Assembly: GCA_020437755.1 (NCBI GenBank)
Contig: JAGQVX010000009.1
Location: forward strand, 1-46,108
Length of the DNA: 46,108 bases
Source of the DNA: Flavobacteriales bacterium
Lineage (GTDB): Bacteria > Bacteroidota > Bacteroidia > Flavobacteriales_D > Sanyastnellaceae
Reading direction: 5' to 3'
Shown here: in pieces, positions 9,601 to 20,000 of the stretch
Numbering within the stretch: position 1 is the first letter of the stretch
Layout: every line of letters begins with the position of its first letter
The notes under the pieces: generated by a model
Databases searched by the model: none
What the model saw: only the letters and a program-made list of their open reading frames with translations
Told to the model about the DNA's origin: nothing
Program-made: the position numbers and the translations under genes

Positions 9601-12600
9601 CTACGTTGGCCAGGTTGGGATTACCCTTCACTTTCATTTGAGCATCGCCGTCGTACTCAATATACTCCTTCAACAGGCTATACCCCTGAGGTCGTGATAT
9701 CTTCAGCGTTTGCAGCTTCTTGAGCTCAATATCCATATTGTTCTCATCGGGCCAAATATCGTTGTCGTCGTTGCTATACCATGAAGTCACCTTGAGTGGA
9801 ATCTCGTATTCGTAGTAGTTGTCGGTAAAGTCACTACCCATACGTACGAAACACGTGATTTCCTTGTCTTCAAGGTCTTCCACAGCACCGGCGGCTTCAG
9901 CATGCACAAACATCTGAAGTCGCTTATATCGACGCATATCGAAATTTACTGCCCGGTACGCTGCCCGGGCGTCGCCATCGAGCAGGTTACAGACGGATAA
10001 GGACATGGACTGCTCGTTCAAACTTCGCAGGTTGGCTGTACCCACATCGATTTCTCGAATAATTCCCGGTGGAATCACATAATTCACCGGATCTCGGTTT
10101 CCATTTTCTTCGATATTGACTGCCGCTATATTAAAGGTAGTCGGGTCATCATCGTTGGGCTCAACTTCCTGAGCGCCGGCAAGGTTTTCCTGGAACACCC
10201 GCCATTCCCCACGAATCAGCTCTAAGCGAGCAAAGCGCAAGGTCACTTCCTGACTCCATCCTTTGAGGAACATACGAATGAAACGGATCGATCGGAAATC
10301 GGAGATCGAACCATGACGACTCGTGTAGTCAGTGATTGGAATCTTGAATTGATACCATCGCACGCTTTTGGTTTCGCCATTCGGCAAATTCTCAACATTA
10401 GCTACAAAGCTGTCGGTGATGTAATTGCTTCCTATGTTGCTTTCGCCAAGATCTCCGGGGCGCAAACTCACCTTGTACTGATAATAACTTTCAATCGTAC
10501 TAAGCGTCAAATCCTGGTTAATATCCTCAGTGTTGGGGATAGTTGTTGCCGTAATTGGGAATCCGTCGGGAGTTGAAGTATTCGAATTGCCTTCGTAGCC
10601 ATTATAGTTCTTATAGCGCTCAACAGTATTCAAATCTGCAGCATCGGCCGCCGAACTTCTGAAATAGGCAAAATCATCCGCGGCAGGGTCAGCCGTGTAT
10701 CGGGCTAGAGCGTCAGGTGTTAAGTTGATCAAGGAGTTCAGGTAGTCTTGAAAATAGGTCGCTTCTGCCTGACTATTGAGACCATCAATACCAATGTCCT
10801 GCTGTGCATAACTATTGGTGGTATTGTCAAACGCATTCACGACGTTGAACGTTGCCGGATCAGGAACAAATCCCCAAGTGCTTTCCAACACGGGTAAGTC
10901 CTGCTGTGTGGTTGGAAATCCGTTTTCATACGCCAGTTCCGAATCGTTCAGTACATCTTCTGATACATATCCAAGGTTGATATAGAACTCACCACCCGAG
11001 GTGTTCTCAGAATCCTCATTGAAAGGATCCATCAACCAGAACTGGATGAACTGCACGTTTGAAGATTCGAAGTCGGTTGTGGTCAAAGCTCGTTGAATAC
11101 CTCCCCAGCGGGCTTCAGGTGATACGAGCGTACCATCTTCATTCAACCCCGGCGCAGTAGCCGTTCCGTCAAACGGCACGTAGTTATAAGGACCACGCTC
11201 GTCTGGATAATAGGTCATATCAAAAGTTGCCACGTTAGGAGGCGTACCGGCAGGAAGCTGTCGGTTGGGGAATACTTCATTCTCCAATACCTCACGCGAT
11301 CGGTGATCACTCTGAATATCCTCATTGATATTCGGTGGTGTCAAACTATTGTTCCTGAAGAACAATGGATCGATGATGTACCAACTGAGTTTTGCACGGT
11401 TATAGTTGTACTCCAAATCATTCTCCAAACCTCCTTCAGGAAACAAATCGTTCTCCTGCAATTTTGGGGTACTGGCCAGGAACCATTGGTTGATACTTCG
11501 AATGTCAATCGTGCTCTGACTTCCTTCAAAATCATCGAGATAGGCATTACCGTCTTTTCCAATCGCACGGCTGTGACCCGGAATCAGATAGGCACCCTCT
11601 GCCGAGATATCGAGGTTCGATTTGGCCTTGGTATCAATCAACGGGATCGCATCAACCATTCGAGTGATCCAGTCGGCCTCTTTCTGATACCCAACATCGA
11701 GCCCAACAATCGTATTATTCACGGGCTCATCTCCAATATTTACCTTTTGCGTAAGTGGGCGTTCCCGCAGATTCAACATGGTAGCTCCCAACTTCAGATT
11801 ATCGCTGACCGTATAATCAAAGCGGGTCCCCAGCATGGTCTTTGTCTGAATATTGAATAGCGAATTGCTCTCCAACGATATCTTGATTGGAGTTCCCGAC
11901 TCCAAAATCCCTTCATTTATGATTCGAACCCTACCCAAATTGTAGTCAACGGTATAATCCTGGTTTTCCACCAGTTTCACACCCCCGGCAGTTACTGAGA
12001 CAGAACCTTGAGGTATATTAATCGAGTTCAGCGCGATCTCAGAACCCGAAGACGATTGGTACTGTCCACGGATCTTGAAGCGATTCTTTGCCGGAATCTG
12101 CTGAGCGGCCGTTTTAGTCGAGTCGTATAACTCCTGATACACTACCGAGTTCACAACTGCATCCGCCTCATCTTGATTCGTTAGACCATCCCTAATCACA
12201 CCTTCCAAATGGGAACCAAAAGGCTCAACCACCGGGAGGAAGATTCTACCGTTCTGCGATTCTATCAATCCGCCTTGTGTAGCAGCATGGTCGATATAGT
12301 CAAATATACCGTCAGCATACGCCATTCCATTGACGTCCAGTCGGTCCATATTCAGCACCTGAATCAACAGCTTACCATCTATGGGTTCGCGAGCTATGTA
12401 GTTCTGGTCAATCCCTGTAGCCGGATTATTGTACCACACATCCAGTCGGAAATTATCACGCTGTACACCAAACGCACCAATGTTGTACACGTTCTTCATC
12501 ATCAGATCCCACATGGGCGAGTGTACGTTGGTGATTGAAGATTTGAGGAGTTTCAGCACCAGCGCACTCGGTGCCGTAAAACCATCTTGCGACAGCGTAC

Positions 12601-14089
12601 CAACCTGGAAGGTCTCACCGCCCAGTGTATATTCGTAGGCCACAGCAAGAACCTCAGCATTGTTCAACGCTTGTCGAAGCGAGATAAAACCCAGTCGGCT
12701 GTTATATGAGTATTCCGATGCGTTGAGTTTTCGAGCATTTCCTACACGTTCGAAATGCGTTCCCTGCTCGTACCCCATACCCATTTGCTGAATAGCCTGA
12801 TTGGCATTTTGAAACGCAATGACATCCGGATTTTCAATCATATCCAGATAAATGTCGTTGTTGAGGTTGGACGGATTACCAAGCGCCTGAATCTCAAGAT
12901 CCGGACGATCGGTCAACAATGCCACCGGCAAATCGGACGATATCTTATTTCCAGGTTCACCGAGATCCACGAAACCTATGATGTTTCGAACATCCTGGGT
13001 ATTGGCCTGCGTGTTTACCACCCACACCTCGATACGCGTAATGTTCACACCCGAACCAACAACCGGAAGGCTCGACATGGCCTGATCGTAATTGTCGTGA
13101 AAGTACTGCCCAAGGAAGTAGTGACGGTTCGCATCATAGTTATCTCCCTGAATCTCAAAGAGCTGTGTTTGAGCCCCGCCTTGAACTTCAATTTCACGAC
13201 GTTCTCCCTTCTGTTGAGAGAAAACGGTAGTATTTCTCAATCTACCAAATTGGGTTTCCAGCTTGAGACCAAAGAGACTTTGTGACCCTGTAATCAATGT
13301 TCCCGGCAAGGGCATACTAACGTTACCCGCCTCAATTTTCTTGATAATCTCATCCTCGTCACCTGTATACTCAAGTTTCATCTGATTCTCAAAATCAAAT
13401 GTTGCCTCGGTATTATAATTTGTCGTGAGTTGAAGTTTCGTTCCGATATTACCTACAACATTCAACTGAATGCGCTGGTCGAAATCGAACGTGGAGATTC
13501 TTCGCTGACGCTCAGGAATTCTAGGGTTCTCAGTTTTGGAGATGTTTACTCCAAAGGTCAGTTCTGCAGTTCCCTGGGGTCGGATCTCAATCTGGTTACC
13601 ACCGAAGATATCATTGAATCGCTCTCCTCCAACATTTATGGAAGGTGCAAACGCACGGTTGGCGGCGTCTTCTTCTTCCTGCATCTCATCCCAGTACTCC
13701 GACAAATTCTGGCTCATGTCGTATTCGAGATACTCCTCAAGAGTCATCGTAGTGGGATTGCGGAATTGGATATTATCCCCAATGGTTTGCACTACAACAT
13801 ATTCTCCTGTGATAGGATCATACTCAATACTGTAGTGAATATTGTCGGGTAGTGGCAAGCTTACGCCACTTGACGATTCATGCGGATTAATATTGTCCTG
13901 GTTAGGCCAGGGCAAATCAGACGTATCGCGCACCGATTCGAGGAAAGACGGCGTTTCGACGATCGCACGTGAAGTCACACGACGCTTGTCCTCCTCTTCG
14001 CTGGTCATCATGGCATTACCAACCCAGCAAGTGGCGATCAATAGAGTGGCGGCAGATATTTTTGAAACGACATTGAACCTACTACGCAT
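6686..14089 (-). CDS. sprA: T9SS outer-membrane translocon / gliding motility protein SprA (Sov)
   Basis: SprA forms the giant outer-membrane beta-barrel through which T9SS cargo leaves the cell. At 2467 residues the length is normal for the family. There is an N-terminal signal segment (MRSRFNVVSKISAATLLIATCWVGNA, read as two parts around residue 15), then repeated SprA N-terminal-type domains and many amphipathic strands up to the C-terminal end LRFTLTQ. Two low-complexity charged tracts stand out: a Lys/Gly-rich stretch at about residues 1663-1695 (around 9005-9100) and a Lys/Asp-rich stretch at about 1950-1975. They probably form surface or periplasmic loops. The frame is intact. It starts 3 nt after the ruvA stop. 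At least four T9SS cargo proteins are encoded in the window. Confidence 0.97.
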   Translation of the reverse strand: MRSRFNVVSKISAATLLIATCWVGNAMMTSEEEDKRRVTSRAIVETPSFLESVRDTSDLPWPNQDNINPHESSSGVSLPLPDNIHYSIEYDPITGEYVVVQTIGDNIQFRNPTTMTLEEYLEYDMSQNLSEYWDEMQEEEDAANRAFAPSINVGGERFNDIFGGNQIEIRPQGTAELTFGVNISKTENPRIPERQRRISTFDFDQRIQLNVVGNIGTKLQLTTNYNTEATFDFENQMKLEYTGDEDEIIKKIEAGNVSMPLPGTLITGSQSLFGLKLETQFGRLRNTTVFSQQKGERREIEVQGGAQTQLFEIQGDNYDANRHYFLGQYFHDNYDQAMSSLPVVGSGVNITRIEVWVVNTQANTQDVRNIIGFVDLGEPGNKISSDLPVALLTDRPDLEIQALGNPSNLNNDIYLDMIENPDVIAFQNANQAIQQMGMGYEQGTHFERVGNARKLNASEYSYNSRLGFISLRQALNNAEVLAVAYEYTLGGETFQVGTLSQDGFTAPSALVLKLLKSSITNVHSPMWDLMMKNVYNIGAFGVQRDNFRLDVWYNNPATGIDQNYIAREPIDGKLLIQVLNMDRLDVNGMAYADGIFDYIDHAATQGGLIESQNGRIFLPVVEPFGSHLEGVIRDGLTNQDEADAVVNSVVYQELYDSTKTAAQQIPAKNRFKIRGQYQSSSGSEIALNSINIPQGSVSVTAGGVKLVENQDYTVDYNLGRVRIINEGILESGTPIKISLESNSLFNIQTKTMLGTRFDYTVSDNLKLGATMLNLRERPLTQKVNIGDEPVNNTIVGLDVGYQKEADWITRMVDAIPLIDTKAKSNLDISAEGAYLIPGHSRAIGKDGNAYLDDFEGSQSTIDIRSINQWFLASTPKLQENDLFPEGGLENDLEYNYNRAKLSWYIIDPLFFRNNSLTPPNINEDIQSDHRSREVLENEVFPNRQLPAGTPPNVATFDMTYYPDERGPYNYVPFDGTATAPGLNEDGTLVSPEARWGGIQRALTTTDFESSNVQFIQFWLMDPFNEDSENTSGGEFYINLGYVSEDVLNDSELAYENGFPTTQQDLPVLESTWGFVPDPATFNVVNAFDNTTNSYAQQDIGIDGLNSQAEATYFQDYLNSLINLTPDALARYTADPAADDFAYFRSSAADAADLNTVERYKNYNGYEGNSNTSTPDGFPITATTIPNTEDINQDLTLSTIESYYQYKVSLRPGDLGESNIGSNYITDSFVANVENLPNGETKSVRWYQFKIPITDYTSRHGSISDFRSIRFIRMFLKGWSQEVTLRFARLELIRGEWRVFQENLAGAQEVEPNDDDPTTFNIAAVNIEENGNRDPVNYVIPPGIIREIDVGTANLRSLNEQSMSLSVCNLLDGDARAAYRAVNFDMRRYKRLQMFVHAEAAGAVEDLEDKEITCFVRMGSDFTDNYYEYEIPLKVTSWYSNDDNDIWPDENNMDIELKKLQTLKISRPQGYSLLKEYIEYDGDAQMKVKGNPNLANVVVVMIGIRNPDDLNNPYTSVDDGMSVCANVWVNELRLTDFNESGGWAAVARMNAGLADFGNLSVAGNISTPGFGTLEQRVQERQQETIRGVDANTTLKLGKFFPEDLGVQLPMYLGFSETVTTPQYDPLSPDVELADVPNLNDQRKKKAQTLVKRRSINFTNVKIAPKGKGGGGKPKAEAGEVEAKGKGKGKGGSKGNKTPFYSIQNFSVSYAYNELYQRDINTEFRINKNYRGSFNYTWNNNPKEIKPFAQMGVIKTSPYLKWLKEFNFYPGIKQFSFITEMDRTYETSRIRNNTAELFGIESDVLIQTQAMKTWNWTRQYNFKYDITKNLKFDLNANNVALIGEPQGVIDKEDQDWYQAYKDTVMMNIQNLGETTNYNQAANLSYKLPFDKLPLLDFISSDARYAGTYRWDRAPFAQDSLGNTIQNSRNLQLNAQANFLNLYNKIDYLKDINNDTVNKKKKNNKDEVDKDKVDGFGNVKEDEDKKDKISFNPLHSVLRLLMSVRNVSGSFSRNEGLLIPGYGRQTYILGMDDQFQAPGWPFVFGHQDTDLYGNPVGRSETFVYNAATNGYLISNPYQNQQYSETYNEQWNVRANLEPFQHFKVELTANKQVARNYTSFFRYDDDAGDFVFDSPVETGNYSATIITWPTAFIKDEDDYNSEVFRTFKTNRLIMSSRLNAENYELDQAENNGFYEGWGPTSQSVVIPAFIAAYTGQDPNAVSLDVFKSKVLPNWRVTYDGLTKNKRFKKYFKQFSISHTYRSTLSTQYITNLNYEDTNGDGLPESFDQAEFPNYITERQINTVTISEQLSPLIGFDMTIKTKGKNDPQLKIEWKKDRTVALAMTNFQITETKSNALVMGIGYKFTDIPNPFARKKGSKLPIKLIPNTDLDVRVDFTLRDNLTLIRKMEEDQNQVTAGQKLISIKGTVGLVVSQALTINLFYDQQLTRPKISTSFPTSNINAGLALRFTLTQ

Positions 14090-14092
14090 AAT

Positions 14093-14680
14093 CTACAGTT
14101 GCTTCAATGCACGTTTAATTAGCTCTTCAAGAGCTATTCCTTCTCCTTCCTGCATGAGAATTTTATCGAGAGTTTTATCAGCTTTGGCTTTGTCAAATCC
14201 CAAGGACGACAATGCACTTAACGCTTCCGATTTTGTACTATTGCCTCCAACGGTAATTTTTTCAAAAGAAACTTCATCGCCCTTTTGAATTTTGTCGTGC
14301 AAATCTACAATAATTCTTTGGGCCGTCTTGGCGCCAATACCCTTCACAGCCTGAATCGTAGAAACGTCCTGAGCCAGGATCGCATGACGCACCTCGTCGG
14401 GTGAGAGAGACGACAAAATCATGCGCCCGGTAGCCGCTCCAACGCCCGAAACCGACGTCAGTTGGATGAACACCTTTCGCTCGTCATCGTCAGCAAATCC
14501 AAAGAGTTGATGGGCATCCTCGCGAATTACCTGATGGGTATAAATCATACATGACTCATCATCCGGTAATCGGGAAAAGGTATGGAGGGAAATGTGGACA
14601 AAATACCCCACTCCCCCGCACTCTATAACAGCATGCGTCGGACTTTTTTCAATAAGTCTACCTCGAAGATGATGAATCAT
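14093..14680 (-). CDS. ruvA: Holliday junction branch migration protein RuvA
   Basis: RuvA binds four-way DNA junctions and loads the RuvB motor. The 195 residues contain the N-terminal OB-fold (MIHHLRGRLIEKSPTHAVIE, then GGVGYFVHIS), two helix-hairpin-helix motifs (LTSVSGVGAATGRMIL and IQAVKGIGAKTAQRIIVDL), a flexible linker and the C-terminal RuvB-binding domain (SALSSLGFDKAKADKTLDKI). The length and domain order are normal. It lies between maeB (76 nt upstream) and sprA (3 nt downstream), so expression is probably tied to the sprA operon. ruvB and ruvC are elsewhere. Confidence 0.97.
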   Translation of the reverse strand: MIHHLRGRLIEKSPTHAVIECGGVGYFVHISLHTFSRLPDDESCMIYTHQVIREDAHQLFGFADDDERKVFIQLTSVSGVGAATGRMILSSLSPDEVRHAILAQDVSTIQAVKGIGAKTAQRIIVDLHDKIQKGDEVSFEKITVGGNSTKSEALSALSSLGFDKAKADKTLDKILMQEGEGIALEELIKRALKQL

Positions 14681-14756
14681 GACAATCGACCAATTCTAAT
14701 AGCGGCCCCGAAAATAAGAAATCCAAAACGTTCTCTTGCCAGACAACATCCTAAAA

Positions 14757-17015
14757 CTACTGTGCGTCAACCACAGCTATCCGTACCATATTGATGATTT
14801 CCCTCACCGAGCACCCCATTTGAAGGATGTGAAACGATTTTTTCATCCCCAGCAATACGGGGCCTACCGCTTCAAACTCACCCATGCTCTGCATCAACTT
14901 GTAGGCGATGTTTCCCGCCGCCAGGTTGGGAAAGATGAGCACGTTGGTCTTCTTGTTGGCCAGATCAGAGAATGGAAAAATCTCACTCATCATCTCATTG
15001 TCCAAGGCAAAGTTTGCCTGCACTTCACCATCCACAACCAACTCCGGATGTTCGGCGTGAAGTATTGCTGCCGCATCGCGCATTTTCTCCGCATCCTTGC
15101 CGGTAGCCGACCCAAAATTACTGTATGACAATAAGGCAATTCGGGGAGTAACTTTCATACGTTTCACCGCGTTGGCCACAAGCAGCGTAATGTTCACCAC
15201 ATCGCGGGGTGTTGGATCCATATTCACTGTAGTATCAGCGAAAAATACAGGACCCCGTTTCGTTTGAAAAATATACATCCCGGCCACCACGGATGTTCCC
15301 TCGCGCAAACCAATGATCCTTAGTGCCGGACGAATTACATCACGGTAATTTCGGGTAATACCCGAGATCAACGCATCGGCATATCCACTTTCTACCAGCA
15401 TTGCTCCAAAGTGGTTACGGTCGCGCATCAGTTTGGTAGCTTCGAAGAGTGTCAAACCTTTGCGCTTTCGCTTTTCGAAGAAAATCTGCCCAAAATACTC
15501 ACGCTTGTCGCGCAGCTCTTCGTCGCGAGGATCAATAATCTCCACATCCTTCAATTCGATGTTATGCTTGTCCACCAACTCATCGATCTTTGATTTTCTG
15601 CCCAACAGAATAGGCTGCGCGATACCCTCATCTATGGCCGCCTCGGCAGCTTTCAATATTTTATAGTGTTCCGCTTCAGCAAAGACTACTCGCTTCGGAC
15701 GCTTCTTGGCACGTTCAGAGATGCTTCGCATGAGCTTATTGTCATTACCCAATCGCCTCAACAACTCACGCTCATACGCCGGCCAGTCGGCTATCTCTAC
15801 ACGCGCAACGCCCGAATCAATAGCCGCTTTGGCTACCGCACTACTCACCGCAGAAATCAAACGTGGATCGAGCGGCTTGGGAATAATCAAATCCCTGCCA
15901 AAGGTCATATCTCGCTGGTCATAAGCCTCGTTTACTTCATCTGGAACGGGATCCTTGGCCAAGCGTGCCAACGCCTTTACGGCAGCCAGTTTCATTTCGT
16001 CGTTGATGCAGCATGCGCGAACATCCAATGCTCCCCTGAAAATATAAGGGAAACCCAACACATTATTCACCTGGTTGGGATGATCCGATCGACCTGTAGC
16101 CATGATCACATCAGGTCGGGCAGCCACTGCTTCGGCATATGGAATCTCCGGATCAGGATTGGCCAACGCGAACACTACCGGATTGGAAGCCATGGTTTTG
16201 AGCATTTTTCCGGTGACAATATTTCCTTTCGACAATCCAAGAAATACATCGGCATTTTTTAAGGCATCCGCCAAATGTTTATAGGAACCGGAACATGCAA
16301 ATTCAGCTTTACGTGAGTCGAGGTCTTCCCTGCCTGCTGTAACCGCTCCTTTGCTGTCAAACATCACCACATGCTCTTTATTCAGTCCCAGTTTACAAAG
16401 CAATCGCAGGCATGAGATTGCCGCGGCACCTGCTCCACTCACTACTATGCGGATGTCAGACATTTTCTTGCCCGCTATTTCCAACGCATTGATCAAGGCT
16501 GCAGACGAAATAATCGCAGTTCCATGCTGATCATCATGCATTACCGGCATGGCAAGCTCATTGCGCAAACGCTCTTCAATATCAAACGCCTCGGGCGCCT
16601 TGATGTCCTCCAGGTTTATACCTCCAAACGTGGGAGCAATGGCCTTCACGGTATCAACAAATCGATCCACATCCGTAGCATCGATTTCAATATCAAACAC
16701 GTCGATATCAGCAAAAATCTTGAAAAGCAATCCCTTCCCCTCCATTACCGGCTTGCTCGCCTCGGGTCCGATATTTCCCAATCCCAAAACCGCCGTTCCG
16801 TTGGAGATTACAGCGACCAGGTTGGACTTTGCGGTGTAGTTAAAAACCTTCTCGGGGTTATCGGCAATTGCCAGACAAGGCTCTGCCACGCCCGGGGAAT
16901 AAGCCAGGGTCAAGTCTCGCTGCGAACTGGTTGGTTTAGTAGGTACTACCTCTATCTTTCCCGGTCTTCCCTGCTCATGATAGTCAAGAGCTTCCTTCTT
17001 TCTAATTTTCGTCAT
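14757..17015 (-). CDS. maeB: NADP-dependent malic enzyme with phosphotransacetylase-like domain
   Basis: Oxidative decarboxylation of malate to pyruvate with NADP+. The 752-residue protein is the hybrid MaeB type. The malic enzyme N-terminal domain (about 1-160) has the catalytic Tyr in LAYSPGVAEPC and the Lys in EGKGLLFKIF. The NAD(P)-binding domain (about 165-395) carries VVSGAGAAAISCLRLL and ALANPDPEIPYAEA. The C-terminal phosphate acetyltransferase-like domain (about 430-750) is usually regulatory, sensing acetyl-CoA, rather than catalytic. It begins 6 nt after the stop of the FG-GAP lipoprotein gene and precedes ruvA by 76 nt. It supplies pyruvate and NADPH when the cell grows on C4 acids or amino acids. 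Confidence 0.96.
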   Translation of the reverse strand: MTKIRKKEALDYHEQGRPGKIEVVPTKPTSSQRDLTLAYSPGVAEPCLAIADNPEKVFNYTAKSNLVAVISNGTAVLGLGNIGPEASKPVMEGKGLLFKIFADIDVFDIEIDATDVDRFVDTVKAIAPTFGGINLEDIKAPEAFDIEERLRNELAMPVMHDDQHGTAIISSAALINALEIAGKKMSDIRIVVSGAGAAAISCLRLLCKLGLNKEHVVMFDSKGAVTAGREDLDSRKAEFACSGSYKHLADALKNADVFLGLSKGNIVTGKMLKTMASNPVVFALANPDPEIPYAEAVAARPDVIMATGRSDHPNQVNNVLGFPYIFRGALDVRACCINDEMKLAAVKALARLAKDPVPDEVNEAYDQRDMTFGRDLIIPKPLDPRLISAVSSAVAKAAIDSGVARVEIADWPAYERELLRRLGNDNKLMRSISERAKKRPKRVVFAEAEHYKILKAAEAAIDEGIAQPILLGRKSKIDELVDKHNIELKDVEIIDPRDEELRDKREYFGQIFFEKRKRKGLTLFEATKLMRDRNHFGAMLVESGYADALISGITRNYRDVIRPALRIIGLREGTSVVAGMYIFQTKRGPVFFADTTVNMDPTPRDVVNITLLVANAVKRMKVTPRIALLSYSNFGSATGKDAEKMRDAAAILHAEHPELVVDGEVQANFALDNEMMSEIFPFSDLANKKTNVLIFPNLAAGNIAYKLMQSMGEFEAVGPVLLGMKKSFHILQMGCSVREIINMVRIAVVDAQ

Positions 17016-17021
17016 ATCCTT

Positions 17022-20000
17022 TTACATTCCGGCTTTACAAGCAAAAACCGTCATACGATTGTTGTTGGTTGCCACGAATACGTAGTTCATCCCGCCCACT
17101 TGAATGAGCTCCAGATCCTTCGTGTTGAACGGTGCGTAAAATCCACTGTAAAGTACATTCTGTGGAACAAACCCCTTGTTGGATCCAAGGAGCAGACAAC
17201 CATTCCCCGCATCGTGTCGAGTAGTTTCAACCTCAGCATCGAAATGGTTACCTGCAACCAACAGATCTTTAATACCATCGCCATTAAAATCATCAACCAC
17301 ACAATCCATAATGGGTGCTATTTGAACCGCATTCGGTAAAAACTGAAACTCCAGTTGTCCTCCATTGTTATAGAGTATTCCTGAGCTGAACTCGTTCACC
17401 TCCCGATAATAAGCCCCTTCCAGACTTTCACCGTAAATTTCGTCAAGGGAAGCCGTGGCAAAACCTTCATAATCGGAGAATTTCTCGGCAACGAATGGCA
17501 TTTGTTGCGATGAACATTCTCTACCCCTCACTGGAACATAAGTGCCTTTTGAATTCTTTGCCAAAACAATGTCATTGGTTTGATTGCCGTCAAAATCAGC
17601 ACTATATACTTTCAAGGGCTTGTCATGTTTAGGATGAAACTTGTTGTTCTCTCCAATGTTGCCGAGTACAAAATCCATATCGCCATCACCATCAATATCA
17701 TTTGACGTAATGCCAAACCACCAGCCTTTCAAATCGCTAAAATCCTGATCTGAAGGAATCAAGCGCCCTTCTTGCTGTACAAAAAGGGCTGGTGCCATCC
17801 ATTCTCCCACAATCAACAGATCCATTTTTCCATCACCATTGACATCCTCCATGGCCGCGTCCGTGACCATTCCAATATCCGACAATTGATCGTTCCACTC
17901 TTGTGTACGATCGACTAATACTCCGTCTTCATTGATCAGCAGTGCCGAGTATCCGGGAAGTGGATATTTACCGGATAATTCCCTGCCACCCACAAATAAA
18001 TCAGCATCACCATCACCATCCATATCACCCGCCACCACACATGAAGCGCTGCTGCTGAGCCCAGGATGCTGATCTGAAACTACATACTTTCTATCACCTT
18101 GATTGACATACAATCGATCGGCATATCCGGCGTCACCTTCTGCGAGATGACCGCCACCTGAAGCAATGTACACATCCATGTCTCCATCGCCCTCCAAATC
18201 AAAAAAAGCAGAGCCCATATCTTCTTTTTGAGCGTCGGCGCTCCAAGGTCCCGAAACAGGAAGTAAAGAACCGTCCGCCTTCACCGAGTACATCTGACCC
18301 GATTGTCCGGCAGCCCCACCCACAAACATGAGAGCGCTGCCATCATTCATCAAGGTTGAAGAAGTGTAAGGTCCGTTTCGCGACTGCCGATGAGGCAATA
18401 GAATTTCCTCCCGAAAATCATCAAACTCATTTTCCTGATGCGTAAAAGTCAACTCCATTTGTTCCGTCACCTCACGGAATGGAGGATTAATGGAACCATA
18501 GACGTGGAAAGGCATATTTCGGCCCTGGCTCATATCTGCAATCACCGTTTGATTCGCCTTCACATTCTTCGATTTCCAACTGGTACCATCCGGAAAAATC
18601 ACAAGGAGGGAATCCGCATGATCTGCGCTTCCCATTCCAAAGTGCATTACCGGCTCACAAGAACTTTGATAACCTCGTGTTCGGGTTAATTCGGCATACT
18701 GTTTCTGGCCATCGCGAAAGAGTATGGCTTTGGCATTCAACACTTGATCCAAACCTTGCGTTTTGACTTCAACCTTCAGCCAATTCGCACGGTCAGATGC
18801 ATTATTTCTATAGATGAAGGGTTCCATATTGTTGTTATTCACGACAAGATCCAAATCGCCATCATTGTCCAAATCGCCATAGGCAGCGCCATAGGAGAAG
18901 GAAGGTGTTTCCAATCCCCATTGATCACGAACCTTTTCAAATGTGAGATCGCCATTATTCCTGAACATGTAGTTGGGAATTCTATTGGAGGGAGTCTCCT
19001 GTGAGAACTCAAACAGGTCAATAGCCTCATTATTCGCCATCCTCCGCTCAAATTCAAGTGAGAAGTCGTTGTTGCGGATATCCTTATTGATCCCGTTGGT
19101 CACATAAATATCCTTGAACCCATCAAGATCGTAGTCGGCTGTGAGCACCGCCCAGCTCCAGTCGGTTGAAGCAATTCCGGCCAACTGGCTAATATCGCTG
19201 AAGAACCCATAGCCATTGTTGAGTTGAAGCACATTGCTCATGTACTGATAATTGTACCCTTTGTTCACCAGGTCCCAAAATCGCTGGCTGGACATGGAGG
19301 GCATGTTGGTTTTGGAGCGATAATGGTCTTCCGACTGCATATCTAGAACGGCCAGATCGATCAATGCGTCGTTGTTGATATCGGCTGCATCCACGCCCAT
19401 GGCAGTGAAGCAGGTGTGCTTGACCTTTTGGTTGAGTTGGTTCTCAAAAGTGCCATCTTTCTTGTTGATGTACAGGTAGTCGGGTCGGTCATAATCATTG
19501 GCAACGTACAAGTCGGGCCAGTTGTCGTGATTCAGATCGGCAGCGATCACGCCCAATCCGAATGAAACACCATTCACACCAATGCTCTTCCCAATTTCAG
19601 TGAACGTACCGTCGCCATTATTCCGATAGAATTTATCTTCGATATACTCAGGGAAGCCTTTGGAGTTGTAGGCTACTTTCTGCTTGAGGTTATTGCTGGG
19701 AGCATTCAGGAGAAACATATCGACATCACCATCCTTATCGTAATCGAACCAGGTTGCCTGAGTGGAGTACCCTTCATTATCAAGGCCGTACTGTGCTGCT
19801 GCTTCTACAAAAGTCAAATTCCCTTGATTGATGAAGAGTTTATTCCGTCGTTGATCTACCATTTGGTCATCGGCCAACCAACCACTTCTACAAACATAGA
19901 TATCCAACCATCCGTCGGAATTGATATCCACTACGGATACCCCATTGGACCATCCGGGGGAATCAAGGATACCGGACTTCTGTGACGCATCGTGAAAGGT

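Noticed and set aside
16524..17339. A 271-codon plus-strand frame
   Set aside because: It lies opposite maeB and the end of the FG-GAP lipoprotein gene; no plausible protein features.
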